The notes: generated from the sequence alone by a model not told the origin. Counted from the first letter of the stretch, positions 45,831 to 55,755 are shown. The stretch is 64,000 nt of DNA from Candidatus Scalindua sp. SCAELEC01 (GCA_004282745.1 SHMT01000019.1:28373-92372); one strand, 5' to 3'. Numbers and translations are program-made.

Positions 45831-46841
45831 ATGAAGGACCAAAAAAGCAAAACCATCCAGAGATATCGCGACAATTTACTTGAACTTGGTTACTCCTTCT
45901 TTAAACCGAGAGTATTAATAACGGCAACGAAACTTGATATATTTAACACCCTTGGAGAAGCAACCATGTCCGCTTCTGAAACCGCTTCTCGGTTAGGTCT
46001 TGATCAGAATGCGACAGAAACCTTTTTAAATGCACTGGTTAGTTTGGGCCTTCTTATGAGAGATAACGGTGCCTATTCTAATACTGAAGAGGGAAAAGAG
46101 CTTTTTATCACCGGTAAAGAGGAGTACATTGGCGATATTATCAAGCTGCAGGATACTATGTGGAACAGTTGGAGTATGTTACAAGAGTCAATAACGAGTG
46201 GTAAACCGACACGAAAACCGGATATGTTTCAGGAAAAGAGAGAAGAGACCAGAATCTTTATCCGGGCCATGCACAATACGGCCATGACAAATGCCCCCCA
46301 CGTATCGAAAATCATCAATCTTTCAGGGTATAAAACCCTCATTGACATTGGTGGCGGTCCCGGCACTTATTCCGTAAATTTCTGCAAGGAAAACAAAGAA
46401 CTCAAATCGACCATTTTAGATTTACCTGGTACGCTGGAGATCACGAAAGAGTTAATTTCTCTCACCGATGTATCAGATAGGATTACGTTGATGGAAGGGG
46501 ATTTTAACAAAAATATTGACGGGAATTATGACGTGGCCTTTCTCTCAAATATAATTCACTGTCTCGGTGAAGAGGAGAACTCCGCATTAATAGAGAGGGT
46601 ATACAACGCTCTAAATGTTGGCGGGATGATGGTGATTCAAGATTTTATCATGACCGATGAGAAAACATCTCCACCCTTCCCTGCTCTCTTTTCACTTAAT
46701 ATGCTCTTGTTCACGGAGAACGGTAAATCATACTCATTTAAGGAGATTGAACACTGGCTTAATGCCGCCGGTTTTCAAAATCTTGAGAGAGTGTGTACAA
46801 CATTACCGAGATCCATATCTCTTTTGATTGGAAAGAAATAG
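45831..46841 (+). CDS. Acetylserotonin-O-methyltransferase-like SAM methyltransferase
   Basis: About 336 residues (frame opens at ATG 45792). N-terminal winged-helix dimerisation domain (KPRVLITATKLDIFNTL, ASRLGLDQNATETFLNAL), then a class I methyltransferase domain with LIDIGGGPGTYS, FLSNIIHCLGEEE and a C-terminal LNAAGF..ER. This family methylates oxygen on small molecules in secondary metabolism or cofactor pathways; substrate unknown. Its end overlaps the region of hldE start, so both may be co-transcribed. Confidence 0.82.
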   Translation: MKDQKSKTIQRYRDNLLELGYSFFKPRVLITATKLDIFNTLGEATMSASETASRLGLDQNATETFLNALVSLGLLMRDNGAYSNTEEGKELFITGKEEYIGDIIKLQDTMWNSWSMLQESITSGKPTRKPDMFQEKREETRIFIRAMHNTAMTNAPHVSKIINLSGYKTLIDIGGGPGTYSVNFCKENKELKSTILDLPGTLEITKELISLTDVSDRITLMEGDFNKNIDGNYDVAFLSNIIHCLGEEENSALIERVYNALNVGGMMVIQDFIMTDEKTSPPFPALFSLNMLLFTENGKSYSFKEIEHWLNAAGFQNLERVCTTLPRSISLLIGKK

Positions 46842-46842
46842 A

Positions 46843-48333
46843 TTGTCTAAAAACCTCGTACACCTCTTATCAACCATTGGCAAACCATACGTTCTTCTCG
46901 TGGGAGACTTTATGCTCGACAAATATGTTTGGGGAGAGGTAAAACGAATATCACAGGAAGCCCCAATACCGGTTATAAATGTTACGTCTGAGGAGTTACG
47001 CCCCGGAGGTGCCGGGAGCGTAGCAAATAACCTTGTACACTTGGGAGCACACGTTTACTGTTGCGGGGTTGTGGGAAACGATATGGAAGGAAAACAGTTA
47101 AGAACAGATTTAACGGACCGAGAAATTGATGCTGGTGGAATGGTGGAGGACGCTACAAGACGAACGACCGTAAAGGTACGGATGATGGGACATCTTCAAT
47201 CTGCAGGAAGAGCCATTCAGCAACTTCTACGGATAGATTACGAAAACACCCATACAATAAAGAGCGCTATCCAAGAAACCATTATCAACAATATCAAGCT
47301 TAATGAACACCACTATGACGTAATTTTAATATCTGACATGAATAAGGGTGTTATGTGCAAAGAAATTATCGAAACGGTCATCAGTTTAGGAAAAGAGAGA
47401 AAAATACCGGTAATTGTTGATCCAAGGTTGGGCGAGGATTACAGCATTTATAAAGGTGCAACCGCTATAACACCAAACCGATTTGAAACTGAGTTATCTA
47501 CGGGAATCAAGATAACGGACAGGAGCAGTTTACAGGCAGCCGGTAAAAAACTGCTAGAGACATTACTTTTGGATTACGCTCTCATAACGGTAGATAAGGA
47601 TGGAATGTTCCTATCCAGCAAAGAGGGAAGGCATACTCTCGTCCCAACAATACCTAAGGACGTTTATGATGTCAGTGGTGCTGGAGACATGGTATTGAGT
47701 GTTATGGGTTTCATAGTTGGTGGAGGAAATACCTTTGAGGATGCAGCAATGATTGCAAATGTTGCTGCAGGCATTGAAGTTGGAAAAATTGGCGCACTCC
47801 CTATCTCCAAAAGTGAAATACTGAGCGCCCTTATGGGAGGTACAAACCCTCTCTATTCGAAGATTAAGGTCCTTGATGAGCTGGAAGAAGCATTAAGAAA
47901 ACATCGAGAGAACGGCCAAAGAATCGTCTTTACAAACGGATGTTTTGATATTCTCCACGTGGGGCATATCGAATACCTCAAATTTTCGCGGTGCCAGGGA
48001 GATATCTTAATTGTAGGCTTAAACACGGACAGATCGGTAAGAGAACAAAAAGGACCTAAACGCCCTTTTGTTACCGAAGAGGAGAGGGCAAGATTAGTTT
48101 CTGCACTGGAAGACGTAAGCTATGTGGTATTTTTCGATGAACTAACACCCGAAAAACTCATACAGAGAGTAAAACCCGACATCCTCGTTAAGGGAGAAGA
48201 CTGGCGAGAGAAAGGGGTTGTTGGACATGAGTTTGTAGAATCGTATGGTGGAAAAGTCCTCCTCGCGCCCCTGGTAGAAGGTGTTTCAACAACAAATGTT
48301 GTCTCAAAGATACTGGAGAGAAACAACCAATAA
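46843..48333 (+). CDS. hldE: Bifunctional heptose-7-phosphate kinase / heptose-1-phosphate adenylyltransferase
   Basis: About 496 residues. Makes ADP-heptose for LPS core. N-terminal ribokinase-fold domain with GDFMLDKYVWGEVKRIS, RPGGAGSVANNL and the catalytic VSGAGDMVLS; C-terminal cytidylyltransferase-fold domain with TNGCFDILHVGHIEYL and ILVKGEDW. TTG 46843 is preferred because GGAAAGAAA precedes it by a proper distance; TTG 46828 is also open. Consistent with a Gram-negative LPS-bearing cell. Confidence 0.94.
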   Translation: MSKNLVHLLSTIGKPYVLLVGDFMLDKYVWGEVKRISQEAPIPVINVTSEELRPGGAGSVANNLVHLGAHVYCCGVVGNDMEGKQLRTDLTDREIDAGGMVEDATRRTTVKVRMMGHLQSAGRAIQQLLRIDYENTHTIKSAIQETIINNIKLNEHHYDVILISDMNKGVMCKEIIETVISLGKERKIPVIVDPRLGEDYSIYKGATAITPNRFETELSTGIKITDRSSLQAAGKKLLETLLLDYALITVDKDGMFLSSKEGRHTLVPTIPKDVYDVSGAGDMVLSVMGFIVGGGNTFEDAAMIANVAAGIEVGKIGALPISKSEILSALMGGTNPLYSKIKVLDELEEALRKHRENGQRIVFTNGCFDILHVGHIEYLKFSRCQGDILIVGLNTDRSVREQKGPKRPFVTEEERARLVSALEDVSYVVFFDELTPEKLIQRVKPDILVKGEDWREKGVVGHEFVESYGGKVLLAPLVEGVSTTNVVSKILERNNQ

Positions 48334-48490
48334 ACAAAGAAAATATTGAGTATGATATAGGCGAATACGATTTTCCAAAAACAGGAGATATGCCCATGCA
48401 GCAAGGTGGATTTTGCTTAAACACAAAATCTGACCGGTGCACCCGAGCTTGAGAGTTTAAGGAAGCCGCAGTCAGAATTTTGAAATACAT

Positions 48491-48808
48491 TCACTGAGTT
48501 TCGTTCTTGAGCCACGACAGATAGTTTTCGGACCCTTCAATTATTGGCATAGCTATTATTTCGGGCACTTCATAACTGTGGAGTTCCTTGACTCTTGTCT
48601 CAATCTGTGAAAATAGTTCCCTCTTCGTTTTCAAGACCATCAAGGCCTCTTCATCATCACACAGTTCCCCTTGCCAGTGATAGATTGAGTGTACGGGTGA
48701 CATGATATTGGAACACGCCGCCAGTTTTTCTTCGACCAATGTGCGTCCGAGCTTCTTCGCTTCATCGAGAGAACTTGTCGTAATAAAAATTACAATGCAA
48801 TTTTCCAT
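48491..48808 (-). CDS. cutA: CutA-family divalent cation tolerance protein
   Basis: 105 residues. Trimeric PII-like fold. VFITTSSLDEAKKLGRTLVEEKLAACSNI, SIYHWQGELCDDEEALMVLKTK and VPEIIAMPIIEGSENYLSW are the family blocks. Linked to copper tolerance in E. coli, although the molecular role is debated. Convergent with hldE. Confidence 0.93.
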   Translation of the reverse strand: MENCIVIFITTSSLDEAKKLGRTLVEEKLAACSNIMSPVHSIYHWQGELCDDEEALMVLKTKRELFSQIETRVKELHSYEVPEIIAMPIIEGSENYLSWLKNETQ

Positions 48809-48834
48809 GTTTACCCCTTACCCAAACAATTTAA

Positions 48835-49223
48835 AATACCTCTCGTTCAAAAAGATACGACAAAAATGTAATCAATTGATTTCTTTACCGGTAAAATGAA
48901 AATTCCGATACAATACAATGGCCTTCATTGATCAACTGTTGATCAATGGGTAGGCGCTTTCGCCTAATACAACAAGTGACAGGTGGCCCAACAGCCTACC
49001 TGATATTTTGAACAGACACTCTACGGCCCGTTTAGGAAAACGGGCACTGCTGAAGAATTGTATCAATTCTTTGCAGAAACTACTAATGATAAATACAACG
49101 TATCGTTAGGTTGTATATGTCGTACTGATAATGGTCAAGATTTACGTGAGGTAGCTATCGGATATGTCGTTGGTTGTGATATAAATCTGTTACCTTTTTT
49201 CCAAGGGTCCGGAAAGAATCTAA
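48835..49223. other. Gap with a possible decayed gene end
   Basis: From about 49000 to 49231 one plus-strand frame reads LYGPFRKTGTAEELYQFFA then CRTDNGQDLREVAIGYVV with no start codon. It looks like the tail of a gene whose front is gone and it runs into the bioF start. Family not recognised. Confidence 0.35.
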
Positions 49224-50390
49224 ATGGATGAGGACATGAAAGATATTTCAAATGAGTTAGAGAAAATAAGAAAATCAGATCTTTACCGAGAGATGAGGGT
49301 CGTAGAGGGAGAGCAAGGACCTTATGTAATGGTGGAAAACAAAGCATACCTATCCTTCTGTTCAAACGATTACCTTGGACTGGCGAATCACCCTTTCGTA
49401 ATCAAAGCGGCTATTGATGCGGTAAAGCAATATGGATGGGGAGCCGGAGCTTCAAGATTAATTTCCGGTAACATGGCGTTGCACGAGAAACTTGAATTCG
49501 AAATATCCAGACTAAAAAACAGGTGCTCTTCCCTCATTTTCCCAACGGGTTATATGGCGAACGTAGGCACTATCTGCGCATTAGTCGAAAAAGGAGACAT
49601 CGTAATCTGCGACAGACTAAATCATGCCAGTATTATTGATGGTTGTCGTTTATCAGGTGCTACCTTACGGGTTTATCCACATTGCGATATGAAAAAACTT
49701 GAAAAAATACTTAAAAATTCAGCACCGTTTAGGCGTAAATTAATTGTTACCGATTCAGTGTTCAGTATGGATGGGGATTTGGCACCACTCCCCGATATTG
49801 TTACCATCGCCAACAACCATCAAGCAGTGGTTATGGTTGACGAGGCACACGGCACTGGCATTTTTGGCAAAAATGGTACTGGAGTTGTTGAGCACTTCGG
49901 TCTAGAGAATGAGATTAGTATTATCATGGGTACCTTAAGTAAGGCAATAGGGAGTCTGGGGGGATTTGTCGCAGGAGACCTTGACTTAATTAATTACCTC
50001 AGAAACAGGGCAAGGACCTTTATCTACACAACGGCACTTCCTCCTGCAGTTTGTGCTGCATCAATTGCAGGAATTACCATAATCAGAAATGACCACTCAC
50101 TCCGCCATACCCTCTGGAGTAATATCCACTACCTAAAAGAGAGGCTTGCATCACTTGATCTTGAATTAGTGCCGTCCGAAAGTCCAATCATTCCAATCCT
50201 GATAGGAGATACAAAAAAGACTATGGACGCAGCAAAATTTTTGTTTGAGAGACGGGTTCTAATCCCCGCCATCCGACCTCCTACTGTTCCCAACCGATCA
50301 AGCAGGCTTAGGATCACGGTCATGTCGTCACATACCAGAGATGATCTGGATAAATTACTTGATATTTTAAAAGATATCAAACATCTCTAA
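49224..50390 (+). CDS. bioF: 8-amino-7-oxononanoate synthase / alpha-oxoamine synthase
   Basis: 388 residues, PLP-dependent. Joins pimeloyl-CoA/ACP and alanine in biotin synthesis. FCSNDYLGLANHP at 45-57, GASRLISGN at 75-83, H134 region LNHASIIDG, D206/H209 in VDEAHGTG and the PLP lysine K240 in MGTLSKAIGSLGGF. BioF, Kbl and sphingolipid-type synthases share these motifs, so the exact acyl substrate is inferred; length and start match BioF best. GGAAAG precedes the ATG. No other bio genes are nearby. Confidence 0.85.
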   Translation: MDEDMKDISNELEKIRKSDLYREMRVVEGEQGPYVMVENKAYLSFCSNDYLGLANHPFVIKAAIDAVKQYGWGAGASRLISGNMALHEKLEFEISRLKNRCSSLIFPTGYMANVGTICALVEKGDIVICDRLNHASIIDGCRLSGATLRVYPHCDMKKLEKILKNSAPFRRKLIVTDSVFSMDGDLAPLPDIVTIANNHQAVVMVDEAHGTGIFGKNGTGVVEHFGLENEISIIMGTLSKAIGSLGGFVAGDLDLINYLRNRARTFIYTTALPPAVCAASIAGITIIRNDHSLRHTLWSNIHYLKERLASLDLELVPSESPIIPILIGDTKKTMDAAKFLFERRVLIPAIRPPTVPNRSSRLRITVMSSHTRDDLDKLLDILKDIKHL

Positions 50391-50509
50391 TGCATATTCA
50401 GAACAGGGACGCAAGGATGTATCACATTATCCTTCCAAATCACTTGCTTTTTTCTTTTAACGATTAGATTATTAACAAATATATAAAATGTACAGAAGCG
50501 TTAATGCTG

Positions 50510-50537
50510 TTGACACGGATACGTTACGTAGTATAAT
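50510..50537 (+). promoter_or_regulatory. Consensus sigma70 promoter of the gsp operon
   Basis: Perfect TTGACA and perfect TATAAT with a 16-base spacer. Transcription would start near 50544, just before repeat B8, and read into gspL at 50764. Confidence 0.75.
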
Positions 50538-50555
50538 TACATCATTAACTTTACG

Positions 50556-50703
50556 TAGTGTTTGAATGAAAACTACCCATCTACTTTGTTGCTGTAACAA
50601 TTCCTTAATCCTCACGTACTTGAGTACGTTCCGGTTACGAAATTGTTACCCGCCTTGTACCTGGGCAGTTTTCATTCAAACACTGGGTTCCCTTCAAGCA
50701 CTA
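50556..50703 (+). repeat. Family B repeat, copy B8, in the gsp leader
   Basis: 148 bp lying between the consensus promoter and gspL, so it forms most of the untranslated leader. Slightly more decayed ends (GGGTTCCCTTCAAGCACTA). Confidence 0.85.
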
Positions 50704-50763
50704 CATTGTTAATGCGCGTGTTCAATCTAATATCTCTACCAATCTGGTTGCACCCTTACAACA

Positions 50764-52026
50764 ATGTTTTTTCCAAAAAGTGTTGGTTTATCCATTCATG
50801 AAAATGATCTGACCATTTCAAAGGTATCGCAAAAGTTTTTCCGCAGTACTTGTGAAACTATGGTAGTAAAAGATTTTTTTTTAAAGGACTCACTGGATCT
50901 CAAACCTCTTATTGACGCTAAAGGATTCCAGGGAAAAGAGATCATTTTATCATGGCCTCGGGAAAAGACTATTGTACGTGAACTTGAGTTACCAGGTTCA
51001 AGTATAAGCGAACTGAAAGAATCGATCTCATACCAACTCGACAGTTTTATCCTCTATTCTGAAAGTGATGTGTATTATGACGTCTACCCCTCGATTTCTC
51101 CCGAGCATGGAGAAAAAGCTTTTGTCTTTGCCATTAAGAGAGAAGAGTTAGACGATCTCATGATAAAGCTTGATTCCTTAAACATGAAACCGAGTCGGAT
51201 CATTATTTCATCACTCGCTTTCATACCATTTGTCAACGATAGTAAGGTAATTGTGTTGAACAGATGTCCAAACTTTACAATATTCAATTGTTATGATGGT
51301 CCCACCCTGGTGACATCATCTCTGATCAGAGAAGGTGATGATTTAGCAGAAAGCGTTTATGGATTCAAGCCTGATAAACTCATCTTGCTGGAGATTGATG
51401 AAAATAGTGATCTCGGTTTTGATCATTCCGAGATAACGGTAGAATTGTGGGAAAAGGGTAAGGAATCATTGGGGGCAGCCCTCAATGGAGTATCGGAGTA
51501 TTTAGATAAATTTGACGTCTTAAAGTTAAGGACGAGTAAAATTGTCTCAAAATATTTACTCACCGGTGTTCTGATACTATCCGTTATCTCTTTTGCCTTT
51601 ATCATACCTGGTATCATTAAGCACAAGAAGAGCACGGCTATAAATACTATCAATACACAATTAAAGGCATTACAACCCGAAGTAACCGTTGTAAGTAACA
51701 TAAGGGAAGAGATAGATAAAATCCTTGAAAAAACGGAAAAGATAAATGAAATTACCAAAATTTCCAGCCGAAGAATTGATCTCCTTGCTGAACTTACCAA
51801 AGTTTTACCCGATGATGCGTGGATTAAACAAGTATCAATGAAAAATGATTATTTTGAGATAGAGGGGAGCGGGTTATCAGGAACAACCGTATTAACGTTA
51901 CTGGAAAAATCACCGATTTTCACTCAAGTAAAATTTACCTCTTCAGTTTCAAAAGGACATGATGGAAAGGAAAAATTCAAGATAAAGGTTAATGTAAAAA
52001 GTGATGAAAAATCAGATCTTCAATAA
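50764..52026 (+). CDS. gspL: Type II secretion GspL-like (PilM-PilN fusion) protein
   Basis: 420 residues. Cytoplasmic actin-like PilM/GspL domain (1-255) with IILSWPREKTIVRELELPG and SYQLDSFILYSESDVYYD; one membrane helix about 262-283 (LLTGVLILSVISFAFIIPGI); periplasmic coiled coil and a ferredoxin-like PilN/GspL end (LAELTKVLPDDAWIKQVSM). Part of the inner-membrane platform of the secretion machine. First of four genes; overlaps gspM by 26 bases. Confidence 0.82.
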   Translation: MFFPKSVGLSIHENDLTISKVSQKFFRSTCETMVVKDFFLKDSLDLKPLIDAKGFQGKEIILSWPREKTIVRELELPGSSISELKESISYQLDSFILYSESDVYYDVYPSISPEHGEKAFVFAIKREELDDLMIKLDSLNMKPSRIIISSLAFIPFVNDSKVIVLNRCPNFTIFNCYDGPTLVTSSLIREGDDLAESVYGFKPDKLILLEIDENSDLGFDHSEITVELWEKGKESLGAALNGVSEYLDKFDVLKLRTSKIVSKYLLTGVLILSVISFAFIIPGIIKHKKSTAINTINTQLKALQPEVTVVSNIREEIDKILEKTEKINEITKISSRRIDLLAELTKVLPDDAWIKQVSMKNDYFEIEGSGLSGTTVLTLLEKSPIFTQVKFTSSVSKGHDGKEKFKIKVNVKSDEKSDLQ

Positions 52027-52600
52027 GTTTAATAAAAGAACAACCATTTTTTCAAGTATCGCCATTTTCATATTATTAATGCTACTGCTTGATTCACTGT
52101 TCTTTCGCCCCTTATTTCACTCTATACAAAAATTAGACGACACCTTATCTATGAAGAGTGAATTGTTAGAGAAATATCGATCAAACATAGGGAACAAGGA
52201 ATTGTATCAGAAGACGCTAGACGAAATGAGATCTTCCTATAGTTCTCTTGAGAAATATTTTTTTCTTTGCAAGACCGAGGATTTAGCTCAAGCAAATTTG
52301 CAAGAATTTATTAAGAGCGTTGCCAGAAGAAACGGAATTATTGTTTCAAGAAGTTCTTCCAAGAAAGGCAAGTTGATTACAGACAAACCCTTTTTAATGC
52401 TTATCCATGCAAAAGTTGAGATCAATGATGTCGACAAAATGGCAAAGATCCAATCATTTTTGTATAATATTGAATATGAAAACGAGAAAGTTATTTTCGT
52501 GGACGATCTCAAACTGAGGAGTTCTGGTTTTGATATCTCAAGAGGTGTGTCAGCAACAATAACACTCTCTACAATAGCGAAGCTAGACACGAAGACATAA
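52001..52600 (+). CDS. gspM: Type II secretion GspM/PilO-like protein
   Basis: 199 residues: short cytoplasmic tail, one membrane helix about 16-34 (TIFSSIAIFILLMLLLDSLF), a coiled coil (KLDDTLSMKSELLEKY) and a small periplasmic ferredoxin-like domain. Family recognised from architecture and position after GspL rather than from strong motifs. It overlaps gspL. Confidence 0.7.
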   Translation: MMKNQIFNKFNKRTTIFSSIAIFILLMLLLDSLFFRPLFHSIQKLDDTLSMKSELLEKYRSNIGNKELYQKTLDEMRSSYSSLEKYFFLCKTEDLAQANLQEFIKSVARRNGIIVSRSSSKKGKLITDKPFLMLIHAKVEINDVDKMAKIQSFLYNIEYENEKVIFVDDLKLRSSGFDISRGVSATITLSTIAKLDTKT

Positions 52601-52634
52601 CAGCAACGGTTACTTTTGTAACAGCGGAGATAGC

Positions 52635-53327
52635 ATGACAAAGGCAGAAAACTTAATTCAGAGCCAGGAAAACCTAGAGACACAAATCCCTGTAAAGTCT
52701 TTTTTCGGTTTGCAATACTCTCTGTATTCACTCAATCTGGTTCTTCTCTGTATGGTTATCTTGTTGGGTATGTTAAGTGTCGGATTATATTCCTTCTCTA
52801 CCAAAAAAAAGAGTCCGACTCAAGATCCAAAAACCACCATCCCGGAAATGACTCATTATCTTGAGAATTCGGTGCTGGGTAGTATGATGTCAAATCCGGA
52901 CAAAAACGGTAATCAGAATTTTGACATTATCTCTTCCAAAAATATCTTTTCTGCCGGACGGAAAGAGTGGGTTACAAAGCCCAAAGTTCCAAAAATTCCC
53001 CCAAAATCAAAGAATAAAATCGAAAGAACAAGAGTACCACCGAAACCACCCAGAAAGATTATCTTATATGGAATAATCATGGCAGATAAAGTGAAAAAGG
53101 CCATGATAAACAACCCTAAGGTAGGAGTAAGAGATAAGAAAACCCTCTATATTGAAGAGGGAGAAGATGTCGAGGGCTATAAGGTGAAGAGCATAGAGAA
53201 AGATAAGATAATATTGGACTGGCAAGGAAACGAAATGGTTTTAAAGCTGTATACGGGTTCGGATGATAGAAATAATTCGCAGAGTGAGAGTGTTCCCAAT
53301 GTTAAAGGGAGACCGAACGGAAGATAA
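52635..53327 (+). CDS. gspC: Type II secretion GspC-like protein
   Basis: 230 residues. Membrane helix about 32-56, a proline/lysine-rich linker (PKVPKIPPKSKNKI), then the homology-region domain (KIILYGIIMADKVKKAMI, IEEGEDVEGYKVKSIEKDKI, ILDWQGNEMVLKL). This domain links the inner platform to the outer-membrane secretin. GGAG precedes the ATG. A PilP-like assignment is an alternative. Confidence 0.7.
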   Translation: MTKAENLIQSQENLETQIPVKSFFGLQYSLYSLNLVLLCMVILLGMLSVGLYSFSTKKKSPTQDPKTTIPEMTHYLENSVLGSMMSNPDKNGNQNFDIISSKNIFSAGRKEWVTKPKVPKIPPKSKNKIERTRVPPKPPRKIILYGIIMADKVKKAMINNPKVGVRDKKTLYIEEGEDVEGYKVKSIEKDKIILDWQGNEMVLKLYTGSDDRNNSQSESVPNVKGRPNGR

Positions 53328-53330
53328 CAT

Positions 53331-54533
53331 ATGGGTACATTCAAATATCGTATTTTGACACGGGGAAGTTCCGTAGTAGAAGGAAAAAAAACGGTCGCAA
53401 ACAAAGCTGAGCTTATCGCCTTCCTGAAAAAATCTGGATACATAGTATTACATGTGCAGGAAGTTGCAGCTTCAAGAAAGAGTAGTTTCTTCTCAGATCG
53501 TTCCATAAAAAAATTGACTGTATTTTTTACTCAAGAGCTTGGAGTACTTCTTGACAGCGGAATCCCCTTAGACAGGAGCATGAAGATATTGTCTGAGGCC
53601 CAAGAAAATAAAAATTTCAAGGATATGATTCTGGAGATCCTTGAGGGCTTGAAGAGTGGAAAATCTTTGGCAGAGTCTCTCAACACATTTCCCAATATCT
53701 TCTCAACTGTCTATGTAAACATGGTTCTGGCTGGTGAAGAGAGCGGCGTTTTACCAAAGGTGTTAAAACGTTTAGGCGCCTTTATGGAGAGGGCACAAAG
53801 AATAAAATCCGAAATAACCTCATCTCTTATGTATCCTGTTTTTCTCATCTTTGCCGGAGTACTGTCGGTAGCGGCCTTGATGCTACTGGTAATACCAAAA
53901 TTTTCCACTATTTTTGAGGAAGTTGGTATTGCGTTGCCACTTTCTACACAGCTTTTGATCAATCTAAGTGGAATCGGGACAAAATTCGGGTGGTTAGTTA
54001 TTCTTCTTCTCATTGGCATGTACTTTCTCTACCAACGTCTTATGAAAAAAAGTTCTATTCAGGAATCTGTTGACAAAAAAAAACTCAAGATCCCCATACT
54101 CGGGGACATATTCTGGAGAATTGATGTCTCACGTTTCTCAAGGACATTAGGTACTCTCCTTGAAAATGGAGTACCGTTACTCAATTCTATTGACATCGCA
54201 AAAGCGGTATTGAGTAATTCACACTTAGGTAGCATTATAGAACAGATAAAGCCCGACATAAAGGCGGGAAAAGGCTTGATCGTTCCATTGGGTCCAAAGT
54301 CTTTTTTCCCCGGGATAGCCTACCATTTGCTTACGGTTGGAGAGGAAACCGGAACTCTTGATGAGATGTTGATCAGGGTATCTGACACCCTGGATAACGA
54401 CGTAGAGCATAGGATTAAGAGATTAATTTCCCTAGCGGAACCGGCACTAATACTCTTTATGGGATGTGCGATAGGGGCAATTGTCATATCAATGCTGAGC
54501 GCAATCTTCAGCATTAACGAGGTCTCTTTTTAA
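53331..54533 (+). CDS. gspF: Type II secretion inner-membrane protein GspF
   Basis: 400 residues. Platform protein with two T2SSF domains (about 68-190 and 270-392), each with LDSGIPLDRSM / LENGVPLLNSID and ..EESGVLPKVL / GEETGTLDEML. Three membrane helices. Starts four bases after gspC. gspD, gspE and pseudopilin genes are not in the window. Confidence 0.92.
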   Translation: MGTFKYRILTRGSSVVEGKKTVANKAELIAFLKKSGYIVLHVQEVAASRKSSFFSDRSIKKLTVFFTQELGVLLDSGIPLDRSMKILSEAQENKNFKDMILEILEGLKSGKSLAESLNTFPNIFSTVYVNMVLAGEESGVLPKVLKRLGAFMERAQRIKSEITSSLMYPVFLIFAGVLSVAALMLLVIPKFSTIFEEVGIALPLSTQLLINLSGIGTKFGWLVILLLIGMYFLYQRLMKKSSIQESVDKKKLKIPILGDIFWRIDVSRFSRTLGTLLENGVPLLNSIDIAKAVLSNSHLGSIIEQIKPDIKAGKGLIVPLGPKSFFPGIAYHLLTVGEETGTLDEMLIRVSDTLDNDVEHRIKRLISLAEPALILFMGCAIGAIVISMLSAIFSINEVSF

Positions 54534-54588
54534 TATAAACCTAAACCACTTCGATCATTTGAAAACATTACTCCCGCTGTAAACATCT

Positions 54589-55686
54589 CTATATCGACAA
54601 GTTCTCTCGATCTTCGTAATTGTCCTCAATCCACTTGCGATACTCACCACTCCTTACTGATTTCACCCAAGCCATATTCCCCAGATACCAATCCAGGGTA
54701 ATATTGATCGCTTCCTCAAATTTGAACTGGGGACTCCAACCCAATTCTCTTTCTATCTTTGTCGCATCAATAGCATAGCGACGGTCATGTCCTGGACGGT
54801 CACTGACAAACCTGATTAGCCTTCGGCTTGTATCCTTACCGGAACGCCCAAGACGTTTGTCCAGTAGATCACACAGGAGATGAACGATATCAATGTTTTG
54901 ACGCTCAGAGTTACCTCCTATATTATACGTGTTCCCCGGTACCCCCCTTTCAATAACCTGGAGGATCGCCTCGCAATGGTCGAGAACAAAGAGCCAATCA
55001 CGAATGTTTTTTCCATCACCATAAATTGGTAACGGTTTTTGTTCAATGATATTCAAAATCATCAATGGCAAAAGTTTCTCTGGAAATTGAAATGGTCCAT
55101 AATTATTTGAGCAATTGGTAATGATTGCGGGTAGGTTATAGGTATGGAAGTATGCCTTGACGAAATGGTCTGAGGCGGCTTTGGAGGCGGAATAGGGACT
55201 CGATGGATTGTATGGCGTCTCTTCGGTAAAGTATCCGTGAGGGCCTAGGCTCCCATACACCTCATCAGTGGATACATGAAGAAACCGAAAATCATTTGGT
55301 CTCTTCCTGTCCTCCCAAGATCTAAGACTCTCACCGAGAAGGGCAAACGTACCATTGACATTTGTCTCTAAAAATACCTTTGGCCCCAGTATTGATCTAT
55401 CAACATGAGATTCAGCGGCAAAATGAACGACAGAGTCGAAGTTGTTTTGAGAAAATAGTTGTGATAGGAGGTTCTCATTCCGCACATCTCCCAAGACAAA
55501 ATGAAGCCTTCCACTCTGATCTGATTTGAGATCTTGGAAGTTATGCGGATTACCGGCATACGTAAGTGAATCCAAGTTTACGATGTCCCAATCGGGTTTG
55601 ACATGTAATGTGTGTCGAATAAAATTTGTACCGATAAAACCCGAACCTCCGGTCACAAGGATCCTTTTTCTTTTATTAATCTCCAT
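54589..55686 (-). CDS. rfbB: dTDP-glucose 4,6-dehydratase
   Basis: 365 residues. Second step of dTDP-deoxysugar synthesis. NAD site TGGSGFIGTNF at 12-22, HFAAESHVDRSI, HVSTDEVYGSLG with catalytic DE, and YSASKAASDHFVKAY with Y-xxx-K; IRDWLFVLDHCEAI at the end. Downstream of and co-directional with a sugar aminotransferase, 69 bases apart. Suggests an amino-deoxysugar for surface glycans. Confidence 0.94.
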   Translation of the reverse strand: MEINKRKRILVTGGSGFIGTNFIRHTLHVKPDWDIVNLDSLTYAGNPHNFQDLKSDQSGRLHFVLGDVRNENLLSQLFSQNNFDSVVHFAAESHVDRSILGPKVFLETNVNGTFALLGESLRSWEDRKRPNDFRFLHVSTDEVYGSLGPHGYFTEETPYNPSSPYSASKAASDHFVKAYFHTYNLPAIITNCSNNYGPFQFPEKLLPLMILNIIEQKPLPIYGDGKNIRDWLFVLDHCEAILQVIERGVPGNTYNIGGNSERQNIDIVHLLCDLLDKRLGRSGKDTSRRLIRFVSDRPGHDRRYAIDATKIERELGWSPQFKFEEAINITLDWYLGNMAWVKSVRSGEYRKWIEDNYEDRENLSI

Positions 55687-55755
55687 AATAAGACTCCGTA
55701 AAGGCCAGTGGATTTACAATTCATTAACAAGACGGTAGTTTCTCTCATACGATAG

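Noticed and set aside
50405..50420. GGGACGCAAGG near 50407 as a second GEMM riboswitch
   Set aside because: Only the GGACGCAA string matches; the GGCAAACC block, tetraloop stem and receptor are absent.
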